64,000 nt of DNA from DATKJS01 sp964551995. GTDB taxonomy: Bacteria; Acidobacteriota; Aminicenantia; Aminicenantales; Saccharicenantaceae. Below the pieces are notes generated by a model. That model did not search any database, was not told where the DNA came from, and was given only the letters and a program-made list of their open reading frames with translations. Positions 42,516 through 50,406 of this stretch are shown here, one piece after another. The stretch is taken from the NCBI GenBank assembly GCA_964551995.1, contig CAZKFD010000004.1, positions 62,001 to 126,000 of the forward strand, given 5' to 3'. Each line of letters begins with the position of its first letter. Position 1 is the stretch's first letter. The position numbers were made by a program, and so were the translations under genes.

Positions 42516-44083
42516 AAAAACCCGTCGACCCGATCGAACTCGAACTCTTCAAGAACATCTTCATTTCCGTTTCCGAGGAGATGGCGGCCGTCCTGGGCCG
42601 GACGGCCCTGTCGCCGAACATCAAGGAGCGGAAGGACTTTTCCTGCGCCCTATTCGACGAGTGCGGCGAGACCCTGGCCCAGGGCTCCCACATCCCCGTC
42701 CATCTCGGGGCCATGCCCCTCTCAGTCCAGGCCGCCATCCGGGCGTTTCCGATCGAGGAGGGCGACCTTGTCGTCCTCAACGATCCTTACCGGGGTGGCA
42801 CCCACCTTCCGGACATCACCTGCGTTTCGCCCGTTTTCGTCGGCGGTCGGCGCGCCTTCTTCGTCGCGAACCGGGCCCACCACGCCGACGTCGGCGGGAT
42901 GTCTCCGGGGTCGATGCCGCTGGCCACGGAGCTTTTCCAGGAAGGCCTCATCATCCCGCCGCTGAAGCTCGTGTCCGGGGGGCGGAGGAACGAAGATGTG
43001 ATGCGTCTGTTCCTCGCGAACGTGAGGACGCCCGACGAGCGCCGCGGGGACCTCCTGGCCCAGATCGCCGCGAACGAGGTGGGCCGCCTCCGGCTCCTCG
43101 AGACCGTCGGGCGCTACGGGCTGGCCAAGGTGCGGACCTATGCGGGGCTCGTCCAGGACTACACCGAACGCTTCCTGAGGGCGACCATCCGGCGCGTGCC
43201 GGACGGGCGATATAGCTTCGAGGATGTCATGGACAACGACGGAATCACGGACAAGCCTGTCACGATCGCCGTAGACGTGACCATCCGCGGCGATCGGGCG
43301 CGCGTCGACTTCAGCCGTTCTGACGGCCAGGTCGAAGGGGGGATCAACGCCAACTTCGCCATCACCTCCTCGGCCGTGCTGTACGTCTTCCGTTCCCTCG
43401 TCGACGAGGACATCCCCTTTAACACGGGCCTGATGCGGCCGCTTGACATCGTCGCCCCGAAAGGGACCGTCGTCAATGCCGCTTTCCCCGCCGCCTGCGC
43501 CGCGGGCAACGTCGAAACGTCGCAGAGAATCGTGGACATCCTCCTCGGGGCCCTGGCCCGGGCCGTCCCCGAGAAGATCCCGGCGGCCAGCCAGGGCACG
43601 ATGAACAACATCGCCTTCGGAGGACAGGACACGGCCGGAGGCTCGGCCTTCGCCTATTACGAGACAATCGGCGGCGGCATGGGGGCCGGGCTGACCGCGC
43701 CGGGGCTGAGCGGCGTCCACACACACATGACGAATTCGCTCAACACTCCCCTCGAAGCCCTGGAGAACTACCTGCCGGTGAAGATCCTGCGCTACGGCCT
43801 GAGAAAGGGCTCGGGGGGCCGAGGCGCCACGCGAGGCGGCGATGGGATCGTCAGGGAATACGAGTTCCTGGTACCGGTGACCCTGACGATCATGTCCGAG
43901 CGGCGCACTCACGCGCCCTACGGCCTCCGGGGCGGCGAGGCCGGGGCCATGGGCCGCAACACGCTCATCTCCGGAAACAGGAGGACAATTCTGGGATCGA
44001 AGGTCAACATCAGGCTGCGGCCGGGGGACGTCCTCCGGATCGAAACGCCTGGGGGCGGCGGCTACGGCCGGCGCCGCTCCTGA
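42512..44083 (+). CDS. hyuB: Hydantoinase/oxoprolinase family subunit B
   Basis: A 523-residue partner of HyuA. Typical elements are 'NIKERKDFSCALFDECGETLAQG', 'HIPVHLGAMPLSVQAA', 'DPYRGGTHLPDITCVSP', 'ANRAHHADVGGMSPGSMP' and the C-terminal 'GGGGYGR'. The His/Asp residues in the AHHADVGG element are probable metal ligands. The ATG overlaps the hyuA stop, so both subunits are co-translated. Subunit order A then B matches N-methylhydantoinase and acetophenone carboxylase-type loci, but no extra subunit is present. Confidence 0.88.
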   Translation: MKKPVDPIELELFKNIFISVSEEMAAVLGRTALSPNIKERKDFSCALFDECGETLAQGSHIPVHLGAMPLSVQAAIRAFPIEEGDLVVLNDPYRGGTHLPDITCVSPVFVGGRRAFFVANRAHHADVGGMSPGSMPLATELFQEGLIIPPLKLVSGGRRNEDVMRLFLANVRTPDERRGDLLAQIAANEVGRLRLLETVGRYGLAKVRTYAGLVQDYTERFLRATIRRVPDGRYSFEDVMDNDGITDKPVTIAVDVTIRGDRARVDFSRSDGQVEGGINANFAITSSAVLYVFRSLVDEDIPFNTGLMRPLDIVAPKGTVVNAAFPAACAAGNVETSQRIVDILLGALARAVPEKIPAASQGTMNNIAFGGQDTAGGSAFAYYETIGGGMGAGLTAPGLSGVHTHMTNSLNTPLEALENYLPVKILRYGLRKGSGGRGATRGGDGIVREYEFLVPVTLTIMSERRTHAPYGLRGGEAGAMGRNTLISGNRRTILGSKVNIRLRPGDVLRIETPGGGGYGRRRS

Positions 44084-44109
44084 ACGTTTTCCGCAAAGGA
44101 GGGACCATC

Positions 44110-45219
44110 ATGAATCCCAAGGTGATGGCTTCGTTTCTGGTTTTCCTGCTGACGGCCGGCGCCGAGCCGGCCTTCGGCCGCGACGGAACGCACGCCGTAT
44201 CCGCCCCGGCCATGGCCGTCCGCGGCGTCTGGGTCCACCCGGGCTTTTTCGGCCCCGATAGGACGGCCGCGATCGAAAAGATCCGGGCCACGCTCGACGA
44301 ATACAAGACAGCGGGCATCAACACGCTTATCGTCCTGGTCAAAGACGGCTCCGGCAGAGTCTATTACAGGAGCCGGATTGCCGTTCGCGACCCGAGCTGG
44401 GATTGGGACTTCTTCGGTGTGTTTCTGTCCGAGGCGCGCCGGCGAGGAATGACCGTCCACCCCTGGTTCTGTGTCTTCCCCGAAACGTCGATCCTCGGCC
44501 GTGTCCGCGAGCACCCCGAATGGCTGATACGCAGCCCGCGGGGCGAGTTCGTGGGCTCGGCCAATCCGGCCCTCCCGGCCGTCCGCGAATACGAGCGAAG
44601 CCTCATGCTCGAGGTCGCCCGGGACTACCGCACGGACTGGATCCATCTCGACTATATCCGCTTTCCCTGCGAGCCGACGGAACCCTATTTCAGCTTCGAT
44701 CCCGAGACGCTTCGGCTCTTCCAGGAGTTTTCGGGTGTGGACTTGGCGTCGGTCAAAGCCCATGACTCAGGCAACATGATCTGGAACGAATGGCTTGAAT
44801 GGAACCGGGACCGCGTGACGCAGTTCGTCCGCGAGCTCAGGGATTCGCTGAAAGCGGACGGACGGACGGTCCGAATCAGCGCGGCGGTCTTTCCCGACGC
44901 GGAAAACGCGAAGGTCCTTATCGGCCAGGACTGGGCGGCCTGGGCCCGGGAACGGCTGGTGGACATGCTCTGCCCGATGCTGTACACGAACTCGGTCCGG
45001 TTCTTCGCCAAGTCCGTAAAGCAAGCCGTCGACACTGGGCGCGGGGCCTGCCTGGTGTGTCCCGGGATAGGGATCGGGACGTCCCACAACCAGAACACTC
45101 CGGAAGGCATGCTCGAGGAGATGGGGATCTGCCGCTCGCTCGGCGCCGACGGCGTGATCTTCTTTTCCTCGGGCAGCCTTTCGGGGGCCTTTCTCGAAAA
45201 GCTGAAGACGGCGAAGTGA
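44110..45219 (+). CDS. Secreted GHL10-type glycoside hydrolase-like protein
   Basis: A 369-residue exported protein with a signal peptide ending near 'GAEPAFG'. The body is a TIM-barrel of the GHL10 (DUF187/YngK-like) family: 'AVRGVWVHPGFFG', 'GINTLIVLVKDGSGRVYY', 'RRRGMTVHPWFCVF', 'DWIHLDYIRFP' and a late 'CPMLYT'. The Asp-Tyr-x-Arg element on strand 4 is a probable active-site part. An AAAGGAGG site precedes the ATG, 26 bases after hyuB. Substrate and link to HyuAB are unknown. Confidence 0.78.
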   Translation: MNPKVMASFLVFLLTAGAEPAFGRDGTHAVSAPAMAVRGVWVHPGFFGPDRTAAIEKIRATLDEYKTAGINTLIVLVKDGSGRVYYRSRIAVRDPSWDWDFFGVFLSEARRRGMTVHPWFCVFPETSILGRVREHPEWLIRSPRGEFVGSANPALPAVREYERSLMLEVARDYRTDWIHLDYIRFPCEPTEPYFSFDPETLRLFQEFSGVDLASVKAHDSGNMIWNEWLEWNRDRVTQFVRELRDSLKADGRTVRISAAVFPDAENAKVLIGQDWAAWARERLVDMLCPMLYTNSVRFFAKSVKQAVDTGRGACLVCPGIGIGTSHNQNTPEGMLEEMGICRSLGADGVIFFSSGSLSGAFLEKLKTAK

Positions 45220-45252
45220 CGCGGCGAGCGCGGACGGCGTCCCGACCCGGGC

Positions 45253-45729
45253 CTAGATCTTCCTGAGCTTTTTCTTCTCGATGAGCAGCATGCCCTGGTA
45301 GGAGACGTAGTTCAGGAGGATCATGACCCGCTCCTTGTCGCTGGCCTCCTTCTTGAAGATGCCCTTGAGGCCCTTGAGCGGTCCCTCCATGACTTCGATC
45401 TCGTCGCCGGGACCCGGTTCCCGGCCGTATTTTTCGAGGACGATCAGCCCCTCCCGTTCGCGCGCCTTGAGGCCCCGGACGACCTCTTCGGGAATGGGGA
45501 TCGGCCCGTCGTCGTTGCCCACGACCCGTTTGACGCCCCGGGTGTATTTCACCATCTGGTACTGTTCGGGGAACTCAAAAGAGATGAAGGCGTAGCCCGG
45601 GAAAAACGGCTTCACCCGGCCGCTGCTTTCGTGTTTCGGGCAGTACACTGCGAACCCGCCCTCCTCGAAGAGCCGCTCCACCTGCCCCTCTTTTTTGGGC
45701 CGGGTGTTGAGGACGTACCAGTGGAACAC
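45253..45729 (-). CDS. NusG-family transcription antiterminator paralogue
   Basis: A 158-residue protein with an N-terminal NGN domain ('WYVLNTRPKKEGQVERLFEEGGFAVYCP', 'KPFFPGYAFISFE') and a C-terminal KOW domain ('PGDEIEVMEGPLKGLKGIFKK'). It is shorter and more divergent than housekeeping NusG and resembles specialised paralogues (RfaH, UpxY, LoaP). Such proteins bind RNA polymerase and help it read through long operons. It is the last gene of a three-gene run, two bases after the nitrilase-family gene, and not at the head of a visible long operon. Confidence 0.82.
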   Translation of the reverse strand: MFHWYVLNTRPKKEGQVERLFEEGGFAVYCPKHESSGRVKPFFPGYAFISFEFPEQYQMVKYTRGVKRVVGNDDGPIPIPEEVVRGLKAREREGLIVLEKYGREPGPGDEIEVMEGPLKGLKGIFKKEASDKERVMILLNYVSYQGMLLIEKKKLRKI

Positions 45730-45731
45730 GC

Positions 45732-46577
45732 TCAGTCCTCGCCCGGGTCGTCGGTCAGACGGAGCTTACGGTAGACGCCGGGCCTTCTGTCCGCGAGAAA
45801 ATGGCGCCCGGCGTGGGAATCGCGGTTGGCCGCGAAGTCGCAATCGGCGTAGAGGACTGCCTCCTGTCCCTCCGGGGCCCGGGCGATGACCGTTCCGCCG
45901 GGCCCGGCGACGAACGAGCCCCCCGCGAATTCGAGGCTCTCCTCCCGGCCGACGCGGTTGACCAGGGCCGCGTGGTATCCGTTCTGGAAGGCCGCCGTCC
46001 GGACCTCGGCCTCGAAGAGCCCCTCCGGCCACTCCCCCACCGACCCGGCCTGGGGGATGACGACCAGCTCCGCGCCGAGGAGGCGAAGACCGCGCATGTA
46101 TTCGGGAAAGTGGCGGTCGTAGCAGATGGCCACGCCGACGCGGCCGACAGCCGTTTCGAACACGAAATCCGGGCCGTCTCCCGGCGTGTAATAGCCTTTT
46201 TCGTGAAAGCCCGGGCCTTCCATGATGTGGACCATGCGCGTGACGCCCAGCAGGCGGCCGTCCGCGTCGATGACCGGCGAGGAGTCGTAGGTCCGGCCTC
46301 CGTCCCGCTCGAACAGGTTGAGGACTGCCGCCACGCCGGTTTCCTTGGCCAGGCGGCTGAACATCTCCGTGGTCGGACCTGGCACGGGCTCCGCCCCGAG
46401 CAAGCGCTCCGGACCCGCCGGGACCCGAGGGTAGAAAGGCGTAAAGGCCAGCTCAGGGAAGGCGACGAGCCGCGCTCCCGCGCGGGCCGCCTCCAGGAAG
46501 GCTTGCCTCCCCCGCTCCCTGTTCGCATCCGGGTCCGGCCCCGCGCGCTTTTGGACGAGGGCGATTCTCAGGCTCAT
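45732..46577 (-). CDS. Nitrilase-superfamily amidohydrolase with altered catalytic Lys
   Basis: A 281-residue protein of the carbon-nitrogen hydrolase family, closest in layout to N-carbamoylputrescine amidases. Catalytic Glu42 is in 'FPELAF' and Cys152 in 'AICYDRHFPEY'. The third residue of the triad, normally Lys in 'YRKxHIP', aligns with Met115 in 'TRMVHIMEGPG'. The rest ('GFHEKGYYTPGD', 'VVIPQAGSVGEWPE') is well conserved. ATG 46577 with a close GGAGG is the likely start; the longer frame adds 15 poorly conserved residues. It sits between pepP and a nusG paralogue. Confidence 0.84.
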   Translation of the reverse strand: MSLRIALVQKRAGPDPDANRERGRQAFLEAARAGARLVAFPELAFTPFYPRVPAGPERLLGAEPVPGPTTEMFSRLAKETGVAAVLNLFERDGGRTYDSSPVIDADGRLLGVTRMVHIMEGPGFHEKGYYTPGDGPDFVFETAVGRVGVAICYDRHFPEYMRGLRLLGAELVVIPQAGSVGEWPEGLFEAEVRTAAFQNGYHAALVNRVGREESLEFAGGSFVAGPGGTVIARAPEGQEAVLYADCDFAANRDSHAGRHFLADRRPGVYRKLRLTDDPGED

Positions 46578-46688
46578 GTTCCTCCGGTCAGGGACGCCCC
46601 GAGCGGCCCCGCCGCCGGCCACCAGGGCCCCGGACGATGGAAGCCCGCGATGGAGTCTCGTCGCCTCCGGGACCCGGCGCGTCTCCGG

Positions 46689-48077
46689 TCATCGGCGGCA
46701 GGCCTTCTCCACGTCGGTGACGGTCTTGGGGATGGGCGTCCCCAGGACCCGGTGCCCGTTCGCCGTGATGAGCACGTTGTCCTCGATACGGACGCCGCCG
46801 AAATCCAGGAATTTCTCCACCCTGTCGAAGGTGATGAAGTCCCGGTGCTTCCCCTCTTTTTTCCAAAGGGCGAAGAGGGCGGGGATGAAATAGATCCCCG
46901 GTTCGATCGTCATCACGTGACCCGGCCGGAGCTCCTTGGCCATCCTCAGATAGGCCAGTCCGAATTGTTTGCTCCTCTGGACCGACTTGTCGTACCCGAC
47001 GAAATCCTCACCTAGACCCTCCATGTCGTGGACATCGAGGCCCAAGTTGTGCCCGAGCCCGTGGGGGAAGAAGAAGGCGTGCGCGCCGGCCGCCACGGCC
47101 TCGCCGACGTCGCCCTTCATCAGGCCGAGGTCCTTGAGCCTGGAGGCCATGGTCCTGGCCGTCTTCAGGTGGACTTCCTTGAACGGAATGCCGGGCCTCA
47201 TAGCCCGAATGGCCGCCCCCTGGCCCTCGAGGACGATCTCATAGATATCTTTCTGCCGCCCATTGAACCGGCCCCCGACGGGCACCGTCCTGGTGATGTC
47301 GGACGCGTAGTGCATCCAGGACTCCGCCCCCGCGTCCATGACGAGCATCCGGCCTTTCCGGAGCTCGTTGACGGCGCTCTGGCTGTGGAAGATCTGCCCG
47401 TTGATCGTCACGATCGGCGGGAAGGCCATCCGGCAGCCCACGGAATTGACTATCCCTTCCATGGCTCCGATGACCTCGCATTCGATACGGCCTGGCCTGG
47501 CCAGCCTCATGCCCGCGAGGTGCATCTCGGCGGTCACGCTGAGGGCGCTCTCGATCTCCCGGATCTCCTCCTTGGATTTGGTCAGCCGCTGGTCGACGAC
47601 GGCCTCGATGAACCGCCGGCAGGCATTGGCTTTGACTCTCTTTGCCGGCAGCCCGAGAAGCGAAGAAATCGCGAGCTCCGCCTCGGCTCTGTATGGAGGC
47701 AGATAGTACACCGTCCTCTTCGCCGCTCGGGCCTTCCTCACGTACTCGTCGAACGCCTTCCGGGGAGCCGTGCGCCGGACGCCCACGCGGCGGGCCCGGT
47801 CCCTGAGCTTGGGAAGCTCGCCCGTCCAGATGATGTCCTCGATGCCGACATCTTTCCCGAAAAGGATCTCCTTGTTCTCATCGATATCGATGATCGCCGC
47901 CAGGCCGGACGAATCGAGTCCGAAGAAATACAGAAAGGTGCTGTCCTGGCGGAAATGATACGCGTTGTCCGCATAGTTCATCGGGCTCTCCTCGTTTCCG
48001 AGGAAGATCAGAATGCCCGAACCCATCTGCTTCTTGAGCCGCCTGCGCCGCTCCGCATAGATTTTCTCGCTGAACAT
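46689..48077 (-). CDS. pepP: Xaa-Pro aminopeptidase (M24B)
   Basis: A 462-residue cytoplasmic metallopeptidase that removes N-terminal residues before proline. The N-terminal creatinase-like domain is followed by the pita-bread domain, with metal ligands in 'VMDAGAESWMHYASDITRT' (two Asp), 'HGLGHNLGLDVHD' (His), 'TIEPGIYF' (Glu) and 'RIEDNVLIT' (Glu). ATG 48077 has an AAGGAGG site five bases upstream and lies downstream of the promoter, so the longer frame to 48131 is rejected. Confidence 0.92.
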   Translation of the reverse strand: MFSEKIYAERRRRLKKQMGSGILIFLGNEESPMNYADNAYHFRQDSTFLYFFGLDSSGLAAIIDIDENKEILFGKDVGIEDIIWTGELPKLRDRARRVGVRRTAPRKAFDEYVRKARAAKRTVYYLPPYRAEAELAISSLLGLPAKRVKANACRRFIEAVVDQRLTKSKEEIREIESALSVTAEMHLAGMRLARPGRIECEVIGAMEGIVNSVGCRMAFPPIVTINGQIFHSQSAVNELRKGRMLVMDAGAESWMHYASDITRTVPVGGRFNGRQKDIYEIVLEGQGAAIRAMRPGIPFKEVHLKTARTMASRLKDLGLMKGDVGEAVAAGAHAFFFPHGLGHNLGLDVHDMEGLGEDFVGYDKSVQRSKQFGLAYLRMAKELRPGHVMTIEPGIYFIPALFALWKKEGKHRDFITFDRVEKFLDFGGVRIEDNVLITANGHRVLGTPIPKTVTDVEKACRR

Positions 48078-48106
48078 CGTGGCCTCCTTGTTAGTCTCCG
48101 AGGATT

Positions 48107-48135
48107 CATATAACAGATATCCGGGCGACATTCAA
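48107..48135 (-). promoter_or_regulatory. Promoter for pepP
   Basis: Minus-strand TTGAAT (48130-48135) and TATATG (48107-48112) are 17 bases apart, about 30 bases before ATG 48077. Confidence 0.5.
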
Positions 48136-48234
48136 CTGAGGGCGGGGGGATTGCGCATTCGCCTTCGGTCGTCAGGCACATGAATGCGAACGGGGCGAGG
48201 CCGCATCCCGCCGGCAGCCTCGGACGCACGCGTG

Positions 48235-48264
48235 TAGCCATAGAATCGCCTGAGGTGATATCAT
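48235..48264 (+). promoter_or_regulatory. Possible promoter for the CMD-like gene
   Basis: TAGCCA (48235-48240) and TATCAT (48259-48264) are 18 bases apart, 26 bases before ATG 48291. Confidence 0.3.
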
Positions 48265-48290
48265 GGTTTCTGCTTGAAAGGAGATCTGCT

Positions 48291-48593
48291 ATGCCGGAAA
48301 ACCCACTGTCCACGCTTCTGAAAATCGACCCAAAGATGATGGACCATTTGAAGGCAGCAAACGAGCTCGTCTTCGGCCCCGGGGCCCTCTCGAAGAGGAC
48401 CAAGCTTCTCATTGCCATGGCCTTCGACGCCGCCCACGGCGCCGATATGGGCGTCCGCTCGCTGGCCCAGGCGGCCATGGGCGAAGGGGCGACGAAGGAG
48501 GAGATCGCTGAAGCCCTCCGCGTTGCCTATCACCTGGCGGGCGTGGGCGCGCTCTACACGGCCTCAAACGGGCTCAAAGGCCTCGCGGGATAG
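48291..48593 (+). CDS. Carboxymuconolactone decarboxylase-like small protein
   Basis: A 100-residue helical protein of the CMD/AhpD-like fold: 'LLIAMAFDAAHGADMGVRSLAQAAMGEGATKEEIAEALRVAYH' in pieces matches the family helix-turn-helix core. The Cys-x2-Cys redox pair of AhpD proteins is absent (Ala and Gly/Met in that region), so peroxidase-type activity is not expected. ATG 48291 has an AAAGGAG site; the longer frame from 48180 lacks one. It is a single-gene unit divergent from pepP. Function unknown. Confidence 0.75.
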   Translation: MPENPLSTLLKIDPKMMDHLKAANELVFGPGALSKRTKLLIAMAFDAAHGADMGVRSLAQAAMGEGATKEEIAEALRVAYHLAGVGALYTASNGLKGLAG

Positions 48594-48624
48594 GGAGAGA
48601 GCTTCGGCCGGGAGGTTTTACGGC

Positions 48625-48645
48625 CGTGACCTACCCACGGTCACG
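48625..48645. repeat. 7-bp inverted repeat downstream of the CMD-like gene
   Basis: CGTGACC (48625-48631) and GGTCACG (48639-48645) form a perfect stem with a 7-base loop. It could be part of transcript-end structure or an operator. It is followed closely by the hairpin at 48651. Confidence 0.4.
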
Positions 48646-48650
48646 ATACC

Positions 48651-48669
48651 ACCTCTGAAGCGAGGTTTT
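48651..48669 (+). terminator. Probable terminator after the CMD-like gene
   Basis: ACCTC (48651-48655) pairs with GAGGT (48662-48666), followed by a short T run. GAGGT can alternatively pair with ACCTC just downstream. The stem is short. Confidence 0.35.
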
Positions 48670-48723
48670 CAACCTCCGAACTTCTTCCCGTTATACCTGG
48701 ACCGATTTTCGGGTGAAGCGCCG

Positions 48724-48739
48724 ATCAATCTGGATTGAT
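48724..48739. repeat. 6-bp inverted repeat upstream of the lipoprotein fragment
   Basis: ATCAAT (48724-48729) and ATTGAT (48734-48739) are spaced by four bases, in an AT-rich stretch about 67 bases before ATG 48806. It may be an operator of the lost gene. Confidence 0.3.
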
Positions 48740-48805
48740 ATTAATTAAAGAGATTTCCTGACCAAATCTGTAGCGGTTGCTTATCCTAGCTTGGGGGGTT
48801 ATCTC

Positions 48806-49063
48806 ATGAAAGCCATCTTTGGGAAGGCCGTCGTCCTGGGATTGGTTGCGGTGTCCATTGTGGCGTGTGGTGGTGGGAGCAATGGGAGCTCCACGCCCCC
48901 GGCAACGGTTTACAACTACTTCGCCTATATGGTGAATTATAGTTCGGAAAGTGTCTCGAGTTATACCATCGACTCTTCCATGGGGGCCTTGACGGCGATA
49001 GGCTCACCCGTTGCCACAGGAACATACCCCATATCTATCGCTACTATCCGGATAAAGCAGTAA
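48806..49063 (+). pseudogene. Truncated beta-propeller lipoprotein gene
   Basis: The 85-residue frame begins with a convincing lipoprotein signal (lipobox 'SIVAC', Cys21, then Gly/Ser-rich). It is followed by one copy of a beta-propeller blade of the lactonase type ('YNYFAYMVNYSSESVSSYTI', then 'GALTAIGSPVATGTYPISIA'). In full proteins this blade repeats about seven times. Here the frame ends right after the first blade. I read it as the 5' end of a decayed or deleted gene. The region is clearly lower in GC than its surroundings. Confidence 0.6.
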
Positions 49064-49089
49064 AGCCAGTAAGAGGAGATGTCGCTGTA

Positions 49090-49140
49090 GAGCATAATTG
49101 ACCCCACCGCAGTTTCTTCGGAAGCGGGGAGTTTATGCTC
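49090..49140. repeat. Long imperfect hairpin in the low-GC stretch
   Basis: GAGCATAA (49090-49097) pairs perfectly with TTATGCTC (49133-49140), and a second stem forms inside between a CCCC-plus-CGC run (about 49102-49110) and GCGGGG (about 49124-49129). It could be a mobile-element end or REP-like unit. Apart from this and the tRNA terminator I see nothing codable in 49064-49384. Confidence 0.45.
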
Positions 49141-49332
49141 GAACTTGCGCGTAGGCTTTCCAATTTTCTTTCCAAAATACGGTCTAAGGTTATTTAACGA
49201 ATAGCTCTATCGTGAGTGGTTCAAGGGAAAGGACGTCGATTGACGGCTTACGGGATTTCTTACATAAATTCGGCCGAAAACACTATAAAACTGCATAAAA
49301 TAGCACAATGACGAAGGGGCGGAATTGAAGGC

Positions 49333-49353
49333 AAAGAGAGGCCCCAACGGCCT
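49333..49353 (-). terminator. Terminator of tRNA-fMet
   Basis: On the minus strand AGGCC (49349-49353) and GGCCT (49339-49343) form a stem with a 5-base loop, followed by CTCTTT. It lies about 32 bases past the tRNA 3' end. Confidence 0.5.
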
Positions 49354-49384
49354 ATATGTGGTTGATATTCTTTTAGATTCGTGA

Positions 49385-49461
<77 letters not shown>

Positions 49462-49472
49462 GTAACTTTGTT

Positions 49473-49500
49473 ATTATAACAAATCAAACCGGGATGTCAA
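49473..49500 (-). promoter_or_regulatory. Promoter of tRNA-fMet
   Basis: Minus-strand perfect TTGACA (49495-49500) and TATAAT (49473-49478) are 16 bases apart. The -10 box lies in a perfect 15-base palindrome (49468-49482). The tRNA begins 11 bases past the -10 box. Confidence 0.65.
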
Positions 49501-49563
49501 AGGCCTTCGCCGAAAAAAACGCGGCACCTTAATCCCCGACCCCGGAAGATCATCACTTCCGGC

Positions 49564-49592
49564 TTGACTTTCCCTCGCGGAACACTAAGAAT
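49564..49592 (+). promoter_or_regulatory. Promoter for nuoJKLMN
   Basis: TTGACT (49564-49569) and TAAGAAT (49586-49592) are 16 bases apart. ATG 49609 lies 16 bases past the -10 box, and no ribosome site precedes it, so the leader is about ten bases. Confidence 0.5.
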
Positions 49593-49608
49593 AGAAACAC
49601 ATCAGATC

Positions 49609-50106
49609 ATGGCCTGGATCATCTTCCTTCTCCTTTCCGTCCTCTGCGTTGGCTCGGTCGCGGCCATGATCATCTCCCGGAACCAAGCCCACAACGCCCT
49701 GTTCCTGGTTCTCTGTTTTGCCTGTCTGGGCGGGATTTTCGGCCTTCTTGACGCCGCCTTCGTCGCCGTTGTCCAGATCCTGATCTATGCCGGGGCCATC
49801 ATGGTGCTCTTTCTTTTCGCCATCATGATGATCGACCTTAAAAAAGCCTTCCCGCCTGAAAGGAAGAGGATCGTTCGCATCCTCTCGGCGGTCCTCGGCG
49901 GGGTCTTCTTCATCGAGCTTATCCTCGTGGCCAGGAAAGCCCTGCTCACGGCTTCGGGGCCGGCGGCCGCGGGCGCAGGGAACGCCGCGGGAATCGGTCA
50001 TCTCCTGCTCACGGACTACCTCTTTCCGTTCGAGATCACCTCGCTCCTGCTCGTCGCCGCCATCGTCGGCGCCGTGACCTTGGCCGGGAAAAAGGAGCCG
50101 TCGTGA
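49609..50106 (+). CDS. nuoJ: NADH-quinone oxidoreductase subunit J
   Basis: A 165-residue membrane subunit of complex I with about five hydrophobic segments. 'ISRNQAHNALFLVL', 'GGIFGLLDAAFVAVVQILIYAGAIMVLFLFAIMM' in parts and 'LLTDYLFPFEITSLLLVAAIVGAVTL' match NuoJ. ATG 49609 is used; the longer frame starts at a TTG inside the -35 box. It opens a five-gene run with only the proton-pumping and adjoining membrane subunits. It overlaps nuoK by four bases. Confidence 0.9.
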   Translation: MAWIIFLLLSVLCVGSVAAMIISRNQAHNALFLVLCFACLGGIFGLLDAAFVAVVQILIYAGAIMVLFLFAIMMIDLKKAFPPERKRIVRILSAVLGGVFFIELILVARKALLTASGPAAAGAGNAAGIGHLLLTDYLFPFEITSLLLVAAIVGAVTLAGKKEPS

Positions 50107-50405
50107 TTCCGGGGCCCGCTTTCGTCATCCTGGCCGTGGTTCTCTTCGTGCTCGGGGTCGTGGCTTTCTTCCTGAAACGCGATCTCCTGACTCAATTCAT
50201 GGCCGTCGAAGTCATGCTCAACGCCGCGAACCTGGCCTTCTTAGCCCTTTCGCACCCCCAAGACCGGGCCGAAGCCCAAGTCATCGTCTTTTTCATCCTG
50301 ACGGTGGCCGCCGCCGAAGCGGTGGTGGGGACGGCGATCATCCTCCACGTCTTCCGTCAGCGGAAGACCGTCCGCACGGAAGACATGGGCGGGCTGAAAG
50401 GCTGA
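50103..50405 (+). CDS. nuoK: NADH-quinone oxidoreductase subunit K
   Basis: A 100-residue protein with three membrane segments. The family core is 'MAVEVMLNAANLAFLAL', containing the conserved membrane Glu important for proton movement, followed by 'VIVFFILTVAAAEAVVGTAI' with a second conserved Glu. It starts with GTG 50103, overlapping the nuoJ stop. Confidence 0.92.
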   Translation: MIPGPAFVILAVVLFVLGVVAFFLKRDLLTQFMAVEVMLNAANLAFLALSHPQDRAEAQVIVFFILTVAAAEAVVGTAIILHVFRQRKTVRTEDMGGLKG

Positions 50406-50406
50406 G

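Noticed and set aside
48594..49384. CRISPR array or tandem repeats in the low-GC stretch
   Set aside because: Inverted repeats are present but no regularly spaced direct repeats.
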